Origin: Pseudescherichia sp031979925
GTDB lineage: Bacteria; Pseudomonadota; Gammaproteobacteria; Enterobacterales; Enterobacteriaceae
Length of the DNA stretch: 64,000 bases
Assembly: GCF_031979925.1 (NCBI RefSeq)
Contig: NZ_DALZFB010000004.1
Span: 62,001-126,000, forward strand
Direction of reading: 5' to 3'
Made by a program: the position numbers and the translations under genes
The notes under the pieces: generated by a model
Database searches by the model: none
Seen by the model: the letters and a program-made list of their open reading frames with translations, nothing else
Told to the model about the DNA's origin: nothing
In this document: positions 8,388 through 17,142 of the stretch, piece by piece
Layout of the letters: each line of letters starts with the position of its first letter
Position numbering within the stretch: position 1 is the stretch's first letter

Positions 8388-9767
8388 TCAGAACCACGCT
8401 TCCCACATCGCGCCGACGTTGAACGAGTCGAGATTGCTCTCCTCCGTGCCGTTAACCCGTGCAGTGCGGTCGTTATCCACCTGCCCGCCGGTGACGTAGA
8501 AGCGCAGCATTGGACGGAACTCCGGCCCCATCGCAATTGAGATGTTCTGCGACAGCGTCAGCTTCCAGCCGTGGTTATCCCCGCCCTGGTCAAAATCGAC
8601 CCGCTGATAGCCCGCTTCCAGCCAGGTAGAGTGCACGTCGTTCCACCAGTACATCGGACGCACGATCGCGCCGTAGTTGCGTCGGTTATCCACGCTATTG
8701 GCATCATTGTCATAGTCGTGGAAGGCGAGCAGGTACTCAATCTGCGCCTGCTGGGTAAACTTATAGTTACCCTCGAAGCTGGCGTAGATCGCCGTCAGGT
8801 CGTCGGTTTTGTTATAGACGCTGTTATCTGAGTTGTCCGAGTAGCGGGCAATTACCTTGTTTACCCCTTTCTCACCGGTGTGGCTCAGCACGACGCCGCC
8901 CTGCCAGGCATTTTTACGCTCGTCGGTGTCTACCGCCTTCGAGTCAAAGCCGTAGTTGGCGTACAGCTCCAGATCCAGCGGGCCGACCTTCATGCCGTGC
9001 ACTTTGGAGGTAATGGCGTAGTTGCCTTTATCACCGGTGCCGGAGCCGCCGGTACAGGTGATACGCGACGGGTTGCCCTCATCGTTCATCACTTCCGGAC
9101 TACAGGACTCCACCGCCGCTACTGCCGCGACGTCAAACTGCACGCCGCCGATGTCGAAATTTTTCACCCCTGCGCCCTGGCCGTCGTGGTTCATCCAGAA
9201 GTAGTCGTTGATCCCCTGCTGCGGACGCTGGTGGAAATCACGGCCCGCCCACAGGTAGGCGTTGGGGTTGGACTCCAGAATGTTAGTCACCCCGGCGTAG
9301 GCTTTTTTCAGGTTCACCTCGTCGCCCCAGTGATCGAACATCACGTTGATGTCCCAGATCGCGCCGTTATCGCCTTTAAAGGCTTTCGAGAGCTGGAATT
9401 CACCGCCGTTGCCCTCGTTGCCCAGACGACCGATGGCGGAGGAGCCGTTATAGGATCCGTCAACGCCAACGAATTTCTGATCGCCGCCCTGGAACTGCGC
9501 CCCGTAGCGGGCATAGCCGCTAAACTTCACGCCAAAGGGGATTGCCATATCCGGCGACTGGGCCGCCGACTCCGGCTCGGTGATCACGTCGGCCTTTTTA
9601 TCTACCGCTACATCAATTTTCTTTTGCCGCTCCGCGAGGGCTTTATCTACCGCTTTTGCCACAATCGCGTCGATCTGTTCCTGAGTAAACTCCTGGGCGC
9701 TGACTGAACCAGAGCAAAGGGCAGCCATAACCGCCAGCGCGACTGGAAGTTTTTTATTGATATTCAT
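8388..9767 (-). CDS. LamB/BglH-type carbohydrate-specific outer-membrane porin
   Basis: 459 residues. A signal peptide (MNINKKLPVALAVMAALCSGSVSA) is followed by a charged helical stretch (residues 25-70) like the periplasmic extension of ScrY and BglH, then a maltoporin beta-barrel starting at FGVKFSGYARYGAQF and ending in the outer-membrane-sorting aromatic WEAWF. It should let oligosaccharides or beta-glucosides cross the outer membrane. It is the last gene of the PTS operon, 133 bases after the IIA gene. Length and N-terminal extension favour BglH/ScrY over LamB; the exact sugar cannot be read from sequence. Confidence 0.88.
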   Translation of the reverse strand: MNINKKLPVALAVMAALCSGSVSAQEFTQEQIDAIVAKAVDKALAERQKKIDVAVDKKADVITEPESAAQSPDMAIPFGVKFSGYARYGAQFQGGDQKFVGVDGSYNGSSAIGRLGNEGNGGEFQLSKAFKGDNGAIWDINVMFDHWGDEVNLKKAYAGVTNILESNPNAYLWAGRDFHQRPQQGINDYFWMNHDGQGAGVKNFDIGGVQFDVAAVAAVESCSPEVMNDEGNPSRITCTGGSGTGDKGNYAITSKVHGMKVGPLDLELYANYGFDSKAVDTDERKNAWQGGVVLSHTGEKGVNKVIARYSDNSDNSVYNKTDDLTAIYASFEGNYKFTQQAQIEYLLAFHDYDNDANSVDNRRNYGAIVRPMYWWNDVHSTWLEAGYQRVDFDQGGDNHGWKLTLSQNISIAMGPEFRPMLRFYVTGGQVDNDRTARVNGTEESNLDSFNVGAMWEAWF

Positions 9768-9900
9768 TTTTTGTCTCGATCTAATATATTATTTTTAGAC
9801 AATAACTATCCCGCCGCTTGATGCGGAATAGTTGCGCTATCACCATTAATTGTGAGGTACAGATTACTTAAAAACTGACTGACTATTTCTCCATAATTAA

Positions 9901-10203
9901 TTAACGTTGATAAAGACGAATAATCTCTTCCGATAGCTCACGGGCCAGCAGTGACGTCATTAAATGATCCTGGGCGTGAACCATAATTAAGGTCATTGGC
10001 TGGCGGGCTTCCCCGGCATCCTGCTCGATCAGTTTGGTCTGCATATGGTGCGCCTGACGAGCGTAGCCGTCCGCCTCGCGCAGCAGGCTGTTCGCCTCGT
10101 CAAAGTTGCCTTCGCGCGCGGCGTGCAACGCCTCGAAGCAGAGGCTGCGCGACTGTCCGGCGTTGACGATAATCTCCATGACGGCCTCTTCCAGTTCAAT
10201 CAT
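9901..10203 (-). CDS. PTS lactose/cellobiose-family enzyme IIA
   Basis: 100 residues, an all-helical IIA of the lactose/chitobiose family. It carries phosphate from HPr to the IIB protein. The phospho-acceptor His is in LIMVHAQDHLM near residue 75. I place the start at 10203 because AGGAG lies eight bases upstream; the ATG comes one base after the TAA of the glucosidase gene, so translation is likely coupled. A longer frame reaching to 10248 overlaps the glucosidase gene without a ribosome site. Confidence 0.9.
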   Translation of the reverse strand: MIELEEAVMEIIVNAGQSRSLCFEALHAAREGNFDEANSLLREADGYARQAHHMQTKLIEQDAGEARQPMTLIMVHAQDHLMTSLLARELSEEIIRLYQR

Positions 10204-10204
10204 C

Positions 10205-11596
10205 TTATTGCTCCTCATTGAATCCGTTATTGGCGGCGGTGGCAGCAAACCACTCTCCGCTGCGTTTAATCGTCCGCGTCTGGCTGGCTAAATCGAGCTG
10301 CACAAAGCCGTAGCGGTTTTTATAGCCGTTGCACCATGACCAGTTATCAATAAATGTCCACATATGGTAACCGAGGCAGTGACAGCCCTCCTGGATACCC
10401 TTATGCAGCCACTTCAAATGTCCGGAAACAAACTCAATCCGGTATTGATCGTTAATTTGTCCGTTCTCAATAAAACGCTGCTCATTCTCGACGCCCATAC
10501 CGTTCTCTGAAATAAAGCAGCGTGGGTTGCCGTAATTAACGCGTAAATTAGTGAGGATGTCGTAAATACCCGGCTCGTATATTTCCCATCCGCGATAAGG
10601 GTTCATTTTTCGGCCCGGCATCTCGTAGTAATCAAACAGCCACTCCGGCATAAACGGCGAGGCTGGGTTAACTGCGCTATCACGGCACTTCACGCGTCGC
10701 GGCTGGTAATAGTTAATTCCCAGCAGGTCGATTTTGCCGTCGGCAATCAGGGCGCTGTCCTCCGGGAGGCAGACCGGCAGCTGATCGTACTCCTTCAGCA
10801 GTGCCACCAGGTCCGCCGGATATTCGCCAACCAGCACCGGGTCGAGGAAGCTGCGGTTAAACAGCAGATCGGCATGGTGCGCGGCGGTCAGATCCGCCGG
10901 GTTGTTTGAGCGCGGATAGGACGGCGTCAGGTTGAGGACAATGCCAATCTCTCCGGCGTAGTGCCCGGCGCGGTAGGTGCGAACCGCCGAGGCGTGCGCC
11001 AGCACCGTATGGTAGGCCACCGTCGCCGCCCGTTTGAAATCCACTACGTTGGGGTAGTGGAAGTCATACAGGTAACCGCCTTCTACCGGGACAATCGGCT
11101 CGTTGAAGGTAAACCAGTGCAGCACCCGGTCGCCAAACAGCTCGAAACAGATCCGCGCGTAGCGGCTAAACGCCTCCACCACCTCACGGTTTTCCCAGCC
11201 GCCTCTCTCCTGCATCGCCATCGGCATATCAAAGTGGAACAGGGTGATAAATGGAGCGATCCCCTGGGCCAGCAGCTCATCAATAACGTTGTTATAGAAC
11301 GCCACCGCCTCAGGATTAACCTCGCCCACGCCGTCCGGGATCAGCCGCGACCAGCTCAGCGAGGTACGGAAGCTGTTGTGGTTGAGCTGCTTGAGCAGGG
11401 CGATATCCTGCCGCCAGTTCTGGTAGAAGGTCGACGTGTCCTGCGGACCGACCTGCTGGTGAAAGCGCCAGGGCTGGCTGGCATACCAGTGGTCCCACGT
11501 GGTCGTGCTTTTGCCGCCCTGCTGGCTCTGGCCTTCGGTTTGCAGCGCGGAGCTGGCGCTGCCCCACCAGAAATGCTCTGGGAATACGTATTTCAT
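10205..11596 (-). CDS. 6-phospho-beta-glucosidase (glycoside hydrolase family 1)
   Basis: 463 residues. GH1 (beta/alpha)8 barrel: N-terminal FPEHFWWGSASSALQTEG, acid/base Glu in WFTFNEP (about residue 170), nucleophile Glu in CFISENGMG (about residue 365), and GYHMWTFIDNWSWCNGY near the end. It should hydrolyse phosphorylated beta-glucosides or cellobiose delivered by the PTS. It sits between the IIC and IIA genes in a five-gene minus-strand operon. A dedicated name (bglA, ascB, casB, chbF type) cannot be assigned from sequence alone. Confidence 0.9.
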   Translation of the reverse strand: MKYVFPEHFWWGSASSALQTEGQSQQGGKSTTTWDHWYASQPWRFHQQVGPQDTSTFYQNWRQDIALLKQLNHNSFRTSLSWSRLIPDGVGEVNPEAVAFYNNVIDELLAQGIAPFITLFHFDMPMAMQERGGWENREVVEAFSRYARICFELFGDRVLHWFTFNEPIVPVEGGYLYDFHYPNVVDFKRAATVAYHTVLAHASAVRTYRAGHYAGEIGIVLNLTPSYPRSNNPADLTAAHHADLLFNRSFLDPVLVGEYPADLVALLKEYDQLPVCLPEDSALIADGKIDLLGINYYQPRRVKCRDSAVNPASPFMPEWLFDYYEMPGRKMNPYRGWEIYEPGIYDILTNLRVNYGNPRCFISENGMGVENEQRFIENGQINDQYRIEFVSGHLKWLHKGIQEGCHCLGYHMWTFIDNWSWCNGYKNRYGFVQLDLASQTRTIKRSGEWFAATAANNGFNEEQ

Positions 11597-11615
11597 CTCT
11601 CTTCTCTCCCGTTAA

Positions 11616-12941
11616 TTACTGGCGAACGGTTCCGGCCAGCGGAGTAACGTCTTGCGCTTTCTGCTCTTCGGTTTTCATTAGCGAACGCTCGTAGGCCCGC
11701 AGGAACGGCAAGTACATCAGGGCGGACAGCACCATGCAGATCCCGCACATGATGACCGGACTCAGCGCCCAGTTAGCGGCCCATGACGCGCCGATAGGCG
11801 CGGGCGTTGTCCACGGCGTCAGCGAAACGACCTGTGCCAGCCAGCCCAATTTCGTCGCGCCATAGGCGAGGCAGGCGTTAACCATCGGAACGAAGACGAA
11901 GGGGATAAACAGCATCGGGTTCATGATGATCGGCGCGCCAAAAAGAATCGGCTCGTTGATATTAAAGAAGCTCGGTACGATGCCCATCTTGCCAATGGTC
12001 CGCAGATGCGTGGCACGGCTACGCAGCAGCAGGAAGGCCAGTGGCAGGGTCGAGCCAACGCCGCCAATCAGCAGGTAGTGATCCCAGAAACCTTGCAGGT
12101 AGACGTGAGGCAGCGCCGCGCCTGCCGCCAGTGCGGCCTGGTTAGCGGAGAGGTTCGCCATCCAGAAGGGGTTCATAATGCCGGTAACGATCAGCGACCC
12201 GTGGATACCGGCAAACCAGAAGATCTGGCACAGCAGAACGGAGAGCAGGATGGCTGGCAGGGAATCCGATGCCGAAACCAGAGGCTCCAGCAGGTGCATA
12301 ATCGCTTGAGGCAGGATCATGCCGGTTTGCGCCTCGATAAACAGGTTTAGCGGGTGCAGCGTACCGATAATCACCACCACCGGGATCAGGATCTCAAAGG
12401 AGCGCGCCACGCCGGTTGGCACCTCTTTCGGCAGGCGGATGGTGATGTTGTTCTGCTTCAGCCACGCATAGACGCGGGTGGAGTAGATGGCGGTGATCAG
12501 TGCGGTAAAGATCCCCTGACCGGACAGATATTGGGTGGAGATTTTGCCGTCGGCATAGGGTGCAGCCACCAGCAGGAAGGCCATAAACGCCAGCAGTCCG
12601 GACATCACCGGATCGAGATTAAACTGCCGCCCGAGGCTGGCACCGATCCCGACCGAGATAAAAAAGGTCATCACGCCCATGCTCAGGTTAAACGGCAGCA
12701 TCAGCTGTTCGCGGTAGGTCTGGGAGAAATCGAGCCAGCCGCGCGCGAAACCGTTAGTGGTATCGGCAGAGAAGGGCGGGAAGATAAACACCAGCATAAA
12801 GGAGCCGATGATCATAAACGGCAGCGCGGCGGTAAAGCCGTCGCGGATGGCGATGACATACTTCTGTTGCCCCAGTCGCCCTGCCAGCGGCGTGATGGAC
12901 TGCTCGATAACGGCAACCATGGATTGATATAACGAACTCAT
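11616..12941 (-). CDS. PTS cellobiose/beta-glucoside-type enzyme IIC
   Basis: 441 residues, about ten membrane segments, of the lactose/cellobiose IIC family (GRLGQQKYVIAIRDGFTAALPFMIIGSF near the N terminus; FFNINEPILFGAPIIMNP near residue 335, the conserved sugar-binding loop). It transports and phosphorylates the sugar with the separate IIA and IIB proteins. The IIB gene ends 12 bases upstream and the phospho-beta-glucosidase gene begins 20 bases downstream. Confidence 0.9.
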   Translation of the reverse strand: MSSLYQSMVAVIEQSITPLAGRLGQQKYVIAIRDGFTAALPFMIIGSFMLVFIFPPFSADTTNGFARGWLDFSQTYREQLMLPFNLSMGVMTFFISVGIGASLGRQFNLDPVMSGLLAFMAFLLVAAPYADGKISTQYLSGQGIFTALITAIYSTRVYAWLKQNNITIRLPKEVPTGVARSFEILIPVVVIIGTLHPLNLFIEAQTGMILPQAIMHLLEPLVSASDSLPAILLSVLLCQIFWFAGIHGSLIVTGIMNPFWMANLSANQAALAAGAALPHVYLQGFWDHYLLIGGVGSTLPLAFLLLRSRATHLRTIGKMGIVPSFFNINEPILFGAPIIMNPMLFIPFVFVPMVNACLAYGATKLGWLAQVVSLTPWTTPAPIGASWAANWALSPVIMCGICMVLSALMYLPFLRAYERSLMKTEEQKAQDVTPLAGTVRQ

Positions 12942-12953
12942 AGGAACACCCTT

Positions 12954-13271
12954 TTAGTGTGCCGCTTCGATGAGCGACAGAGCAAAGTCCAGCACCTTGT
13001 CGCCGCGCTGCATACCGTAGTCCATTGGGTTAATGGGCTGAACGGGAATGCCTTGGGCGGCAGCCTTTTCTGACAGCGTGTTGAGCATGTATTTCACCTG
13101 CGGCCCCAGCAGAACCACCTGGTAGCGTGGAAACTGGGTATCAAACTCCGCTACGCCGTAAGCATCGATCTCTACCGGTAAACCTCTTTCATCTGCCGCT
13201 TCGACCATTTTCCTGACCAACAGGCTAGTGGACATCCCCGCAGAGCAGCACAGCATGATCTTGATCATCAT
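12954..13271 (-). CDS. PTS lactose/cellobiose-family enzyme IIB
   Basis: 105 residues. The phospho-acceptor cysteine is in the N-terminal IKIMLCCSAGMSTSLL P-loop, as in ChbB/CelA. It takes phosphate from IIA and gives it to the sugar on IIC. Three ATGs lie close together; the one at 13271 has AGAGG six bases upstream and is preferred over 13277. It is the first gene of the operon, just downstream of the palindromic operator. Confidence 0.88.
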   Translation of the reverse strand: MMIKIMLCCSAGMSTSLLVRKMVEAADERGLPVEIDAYGVAEFDTQFPRYQVVLLGPQVKYMLNTLSEKAAAQGIPVQPINPMDYGMQRGDKVLDFALSLIEAAH

Positions 13272-13314
13272 CCCCATCCTCTAAATGTTAAAAGTTATTA
13301 CAATGGTGATTGGA

Positions 13315-13344
13315 TAACAGATGGAAACCGGTTTCCATCTGTTA
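13315..13344. promoter_or_regulatory. 30-bp perfect palindromic operator of the PTS operon
   Basis: The half-site TAACAGATGGAAACC is followed at once by its exact reverse complement, giving 30 bases of perfect dyad symmetry. The core GGAAACCGGTTTCC is the form bound by LacI/GalR-type repressors, and a LacI-type gene is divergent 217 bases away. The operator is 43 bases upstream of the IIB start. A looser copy (GGAAAATCGGTTTCC, 13449-13463) lies nearer the regulator gene and may allow looping or autoregulation. Confidence 0.75.
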
Positions 13345-13354
13345 GGTGTTGAAG

Positions 13355-13370
13355 TGTGATACTCATCAAA
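13355..13370. promoter_or_regulatory. candidate CRP site
   Basis: TGTGATACTCATCAAA matches the CRP consensus TGTGA-N6-TCACA at eight of ten positions. It lies just upstream of the palindromic operator and about 90 bases from the first PTS gene, a suitable place for catabolite activation. Confidence 0.45.
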
Positions 13371-13560
13371 ATCCATAGGGTATATGATAATTTTCCTGGA
13401 TTTACATCACAGCTTTTTATGGTTCACTACCAGCAATGGGAGCTAAACGGAAAATCGGTTTCCATGGGAAATAGAATCCAGCTATACTGCTGCTGGCGAT
13501 ATTATGCACCATGTTTTGGTTGGTTTTTGGGCTGCGCATGCGGCCTGACAGGGGATAAAG

Positions 13561-14517
13561 ATGTCTACAATCAACGATGTATCACGTCTGGCGGGAGTGT
13601 CTAAAGCGACCGTCTCACGGGTGTTGAGCGGGTCACGCGGGGTCAAAGAGGCCAGCCGGCTGGCGGTGCTGAAAGCCGTCGAGGAGCTAAACTACCGGCC
13701 CAACGTCATCGCCCAGTCTCTGCTTAGCCAAACCACAGGCTGCATTGGCGTCATCTGCGCCCAGGACAATATCAACCAGACCACCGGCTACCTTTACGCG
13801 CTGGAGAAGCACCTTAGCCAGCATCAGAAGCACCTGCTTTTGCGCTTTGCCAACAGTCGCTCGGAGGTGATTAGCGCCCTCGATGAGCTGACCTGCGGCC
13901 TGTGCGATGACGTCCTGATCATCGGGGCGCGTTTCCCGCTGAGTAACCTTGGCTATGACGATGTGATTCTGGTGGACTGTGCAGAGGCCGACACGCCGAA
14001 CAGCATCCAGTTCGATCACGCCTTCGCGGCGGAAACGGCCTGTAACTATTTAATTAGTCAGGGGCGACGGCAGATAGCGCTCATCCACCCCGACATCAGC
14101 GGCTCTGCCGAGCGGGTTCTGCTGGGCTACAAGCACGCGCTGGAAAACAACTTCCTGCCCTTTAACCGTAACCTGGTGTTTATGGACGCCACCTCGGCCT
14201 CGGTTGCGCTCCAGGTGCTGCTCAACAACGCCTCCACGCTCAATTTTAACGCCCTGCTGGTGGCCGACGAGCAGGAGGCGCAGCGGGTGATTACCCAGCT
14301 GCAGGCGTTTAATAAATCGGTGCCGGGTGACATCATGGTCTTCAGCCTTGCTGGCTCCGTGCATCTGCCGGGGATCCCAACCATCCCGGCTATCGAATAC
14401 TCGATGGACGCGATGGCGGCCCGTATCGTCAGCTGGCTGAGCGAAAAAACCCAGGACGTGCTGGGTTCATGCGTGCTGCGCGGGGATCTGATTATTCCGG
14501 ATATGCGCCAACGTTGA
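13561..14517 (+). CDS. LacI-family transcriptional regulator of the beta-glucoside PTS operon
   Basis: 318 residues. An N-terminal LacI HTH (STINDVSRLAGVSKATVSRV, residues 2-21, with hinge helix ...ELNYRPNVIAQSL) is followed by a periplasmic-binding-protein-like sensor domain. It is divergent from the PTS/glucosidase operon, and a perfect LacI-type palindrome lies between, so it most likely represses that operon until a phosphorylated glucoside appears. A GalR/LacI regulator beside a cellobiose/arbutin/salicin PTS is known from Klebsiella (CasR); whether this is the orthologue is not decided here. Confidence 0.88.
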   Translation: MSTINDVSRLAGVSKATVSRVLSGSRGVKEASRLAVLKAVEELNYRPNVIAQSLLSQTTGCIGVICAQDNINQTTGYLYALEKHLSQHQKHLLLRFANSRSEVISALDELTCGLCDDVLIIGARFPLSNLGYDDVILVDCAEADTPNSIQFDHAFAAETACNYLISQGRRQIALIHPDISGSAERVLLGYKHALENNFLPFNRNLVFMDATSASVALQVLLNNASTLNFNALLVADEQEAQRVITQLQAFNKSVPGDIMVFSLAGSVHLPGIPTIPAIEYSMDAMAARIVSWLSEKTQDVLGSCVLRGDLIIPDMRQR

Positions 14518-14524
14518 CAGAGCA

Positions 14525-14551
14525 GGCCCGGCAGCAACGCACCACCGGGCC
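14525..14551. terminator. stem-loop between convergent regulator and CMD genes
   Basis: GGCCCGG (14525-14531) pairs with CCGGGCC (14545-14551). It lies between two convergent genes only 40 bases apart. There is no clear T-run, so it may be a degenerate REP or a weak bidirectional terminator. Confidence 0.5.
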
Positions 14552-14557
14552 GCTCGC

Positions 14558-15091
14558 TTAGTTCACCTTCGGGAAATCCACGACGGTGTCGTTGACCCGG
14601 TTAATCATATTGGTGAACAGAATGGCGCTGACCGCGCTGATGGTCTCTACCACCTGACGATCGCTAAAGCCCGCGTCACGGAAGCGGCTAACGGTCTCCT
14701 CCGGCAGCGTACCGCGCGTCGTAACCAGCGCTTTCACAAATTTCACCAGGCCATCAATGTGCGCATCTTCTGGATAGTCGGCGCGACGCAGCTGCTCGGT
14801 CTGCTCAACGCTGTAGCCTGCCATTTTGCCGGTCAGGGTATGAGCAGCCAGGCAGTAATCACAGCCGGAAGCTTCGCTGACGGCGAGGTTAATTGCCTCC
14901 AGCTCGCGTTTGCTCAGGCTGCTTTTCGCCAGCGCGGCGTTGTGCTGCAACGCCTGGGCGAGCATATCCGGCGCGTTGCCAATGGTCTGGTAGGCGTTGG
15001 GCACTTTACCCATCCCACGTTTAATGGCGCTGAAGAGTTCAGCTGTCTGGCCAGTGGCGTTATCGGGCTGGATAGTAGTTAAACGGCTCAT
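14558..15091 (-). CDS. carboxymuconolactone decarboxylase/AhpD-like protein
   Basis: 177 residues. A CMD/AhpD-fold, peroxidase-related protein: the active motif SGCDYCLAAHTLTG (about residues 74-87) has the CxxC pair and downstream His typical of AhpD-like thiol reductases. The likely role is thiol-dependent reduction of peroxides or other electrophiles in the cytoplasm. It is divergent from an AraC-type regulator, with 122 bases between, so it is probably that regulator's target. The true substrate is unknown. Confidence 0.85.
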   Translation of the reverse strand: MSRLTTIQPDNATGQTAELFSAIKRGMGKVPNAYQTIGNAPDMLAQALQHNAALAKSSLSKRELEAINLAVSEASGCDYCLAAHTLTGKMAGYSVEQTEQLRRADYPEDAHIDGLVKFVKALVTTRGTLPEETVSRFRDAGFSDRQVVETISAVSAILFTNMINRVNDTVVDFPKVN

Positions 15092-15213
15092 GATCTTCTC
15101 CTGTCAGTTTATGGGTTCCGCCGTATCGGCGATGGACTCATAATAGGGGGCCCGCGGCAGGGCCGTTGCCGCTCATCGTCTCGATTTTTTGTCCTGTCGT
15201 CTCAGGAGAAGTT

Positions 15214-16128
15214 ATGGATAGCCTTAGCCAACTACTTGCTATGCTGGCCCCGGAGTGCGCCGTTAACCTGCACTGCCGCTTTTCCGGACGCTGGGAGGCC
15301 GACCATCCCCAGCTTGCCGCTGGCACCGTGCCCTGGCATGTTATTCTGCGCGGTGAAGCCCGGCTGGTGATGGCGGGCAGAACGCTTGACGTGCGCGCTG
15401 GGGATATCCTGCTGCTGCCCCACGGCTCGCCGCATCTGCTTCAGGGGCTGGTGGAGTGGGGACAGGTCGCGCCCGTAGCGAAACGTCATAACGGGACGCT
15501 AATTGAAGTAGAGACCAGCGGGCCGGGTCCTGCGGTAGAGGTGCTGTGCGGCGAGTTTCATTTCGGGCCGGGCTACAGCTGGCTCTTCGCCGACAACGCG
15601 GCGCTGATCCATCTGCAAACCCACGACCGGGAAGATTGCCCTGAGCTGGAGCTTCTGCTGACGATGCTAGTGCGGGAGAGCCTGACGCCACAGCCGGGCG
15701 GGGCCACAATAGTCAAAAGCCTGGCTGCGACGCTGCTGGCCTTGCTGATGCGGATCCTGCTCTCCCTGCGTGAACCTCCTGCCGGGCTGCTGCGCCTGAT
15801 GAGCGATAAACGGCTGGCCCCTGCGCTACTGGCGGTACTGGCCGATCCGGCCCATTCGTGGACGATGGAGATCATGGCCGAGCGCTGCTTCTTATCCCGC
15901 GCCACTTTTGCCCGCCACTTTGCCCGCAGCTATCACCAGACGCCCCAGGTTTGGCTCTCCCAGCTGCGCCTGACCCTCGCCTCGCGGATGCTAATGGAGG
16001 AGACGCAGGCAACCGTGGATGCGGTGGCCGGACGCTGCGGGTTTCTATCACTGGCCTCGTTTACACAGGCCTTTAAGCGCCTGTATGGTATGACTCCGGG
16101 CCAGTATCGAAAGAGACCAAGAGCATGA
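15214..16128 (+). CDS. AraC-family regulator with cupin sensor domain
   Basis: 304 residues. The N-terminal half is a cupin-type sensor (GEARLVMAGRTLDVRAGDILLLPHGSPHLL, about residues 45-75). The C-terminal 100 residues are the AraC double HTH (WTMEIMAERCFLSRATFARHF; VDAVAGRCGFLSLASFTQAFKRLYGMTPGQYRK). The start at 15214 has CAGGAGA upstream; a longer frame begins at 15166 without one. It is divergent from the CMD-like gene, and its TGA overlaps the ATG of the following LysR gene, so the two regulators are co-translated. Confidence 0.88.
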   Translation: MDSLSQLLAMLAPECAVNLHCRFSGRWEADHPQLAAGTVPWHVILRGEARLVMAGRTLDVRAGDILLLPHGSPHLLQGLVEWGQVAPVAKRHNGTLIEVETSGPGPAVEVLCGEFHFGPGYSWLFADNAALIHLQTHDREDCPELELLLTMLVRESLTPQPGGATIVKSLAATLLALLMRILLSLREPPAGLLRLMSDKRLAPALLAVLADPAHSWTMEIMAERCFLSRATFARHFARSYHQTPQVWLSQLRLTLASRMLMEETQATVDAVAGRCGFLSLASFTQAFKRLYGMTPGQYRKRPRA

Positions 16129-17042
16129 TTCGCCTTGAAGATGTGACGCTATTTGTGCGCGCCGCGGCGCTGGGAAGCTTCTCTAACGCCGCACGAGAGG
16201 CCGATCTGCTGCCGGGCCAGGTAAGCGCTGCCGTTCACCGGCTGGAGCGGGATCTCGATAAGCGCCTCTTCGCCCGATCCACCCGCAGCCTGCGGCTAAC
16301 GGCGGAGGGCGAGAAGTATCTGCCGTTCGCTCAGGAGCTGCTGGCCGTGGTGCAGGCCGGCGAAGAGAGCCTGCACAGCGATAACGAATTACAGGGCGAG
16401 CTGAAGGTGGCGATGCCATCGGATATCGGGCGCAACGTCCTGCTGCCGCTGATAACCCGTTTCTGCGAAATGCACCCCAAAATCACCCTGCGGCTCTCGC
16501 TCTCCGACCAGATCAGCGACGTCTTTCGCGACCCGGTAGACGTTGCCATTCGCTACGGCGTGCTGGATAACAGCAGCTACGTGGCGCTGCCGCTGGCGGA
16601 GAACAATCGCCGCGTGCTGGCAGCCTCTCCGGCCTACCTTGAAAAGCACGGACGGCCCGCCAGCCTTGACGAGGTGACGCAGCACCACTGCCTGCTGTTT
16701 ACCATGAACAGCCACGTCTACGACAAGTGGAGCTTCCCTGAGAACGGCACTCGCCGACCGCTAACGGTCAAAAGCCGCCTGCTCTGTGATGACGCCGACG
16801 TGGCGCGGCGCTGGGCCGTAGAGGGCATGGGTATCGTCTATAAGTCGTGGATCGACATCAGCGCCGATGTGCAGGCCGGACGGCTGGAGATGCTGCTACC
16901 CGAGCATCCAGGGGAAGCCGCGCCGCTCAACCTCATCTGTCCACATCGCAAGCAGTTTTCTCCGGCTATTCGCCAGCTGCACAGCGTCCTGCGGGAGCAC
17001 CTAACGGCAATTACCAACCTGCTGCCGGACGTCGCGTATTAA
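16125..17042 (+). CDS. LysR-family transcriptional regulator
   Basis: 305 residues. N-terminal LTTR winged HTH (VTLFVRAAALGSFSNAAREADLLPGQVSAAVHRLE, residues 6-40) and a type 2 periplasmic-binding-like effector domain. It belongs to the DsdC/GcvA-like group that often controls short-chain dehydrogenase genes, and two such genes follow on the same strand after 100 bases. Its start overlaps the AraC gene by four bases (ATGA). Its ligand is not predictable. Confidence 0.88.
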   Translation: MIRLEDVTLFVRAAALGSFSNAAREADLLPGQVSAAVHRLERDLDKRLFARSTRSLRLTAEGEKYLPFAQELLAVVQAGEESLHSDNELQGELKVAMPSDIGRNVLLPLITRFCEMHPKITLRLSLSDQISDVFRDPVDVAIRYGVLDNSSYVALPLAENNRRVLAASPAYLEKHGRPASLDEVTQHHCLLFTMNSHVYDKWSFPENGTRRPLTVKSRLLCDDADVARRWAVEGMGIVYKSWIDISADVQAGRLEMLLPEHPGEAAPLNLICPHRKQFSPAIRQLHSVLREHLTAITNLLPDVAY

Positions 17043-17142
17043 TTATGATGTCCTGAATCACTACCCTCTACGTCATTTAAGACATCACGAAAGCGCATAA
17101 GATGAGTTCACCAACCCGATAACACAACACAAGGTGAACATC

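Noticed and set aside
8880..9707. 275-codon open frame on the + strand
   Set aside because: Antisense to the porin gene, with low-complexity content and no ribosome site; a shadow frame.
13449..13463. Second full LacI-type operator near the regulator gene
   Set aside because: GGAAAATCGGTTTCC has one base too many between the half-sites and two mismatches, so I list it only as a possible weak site.
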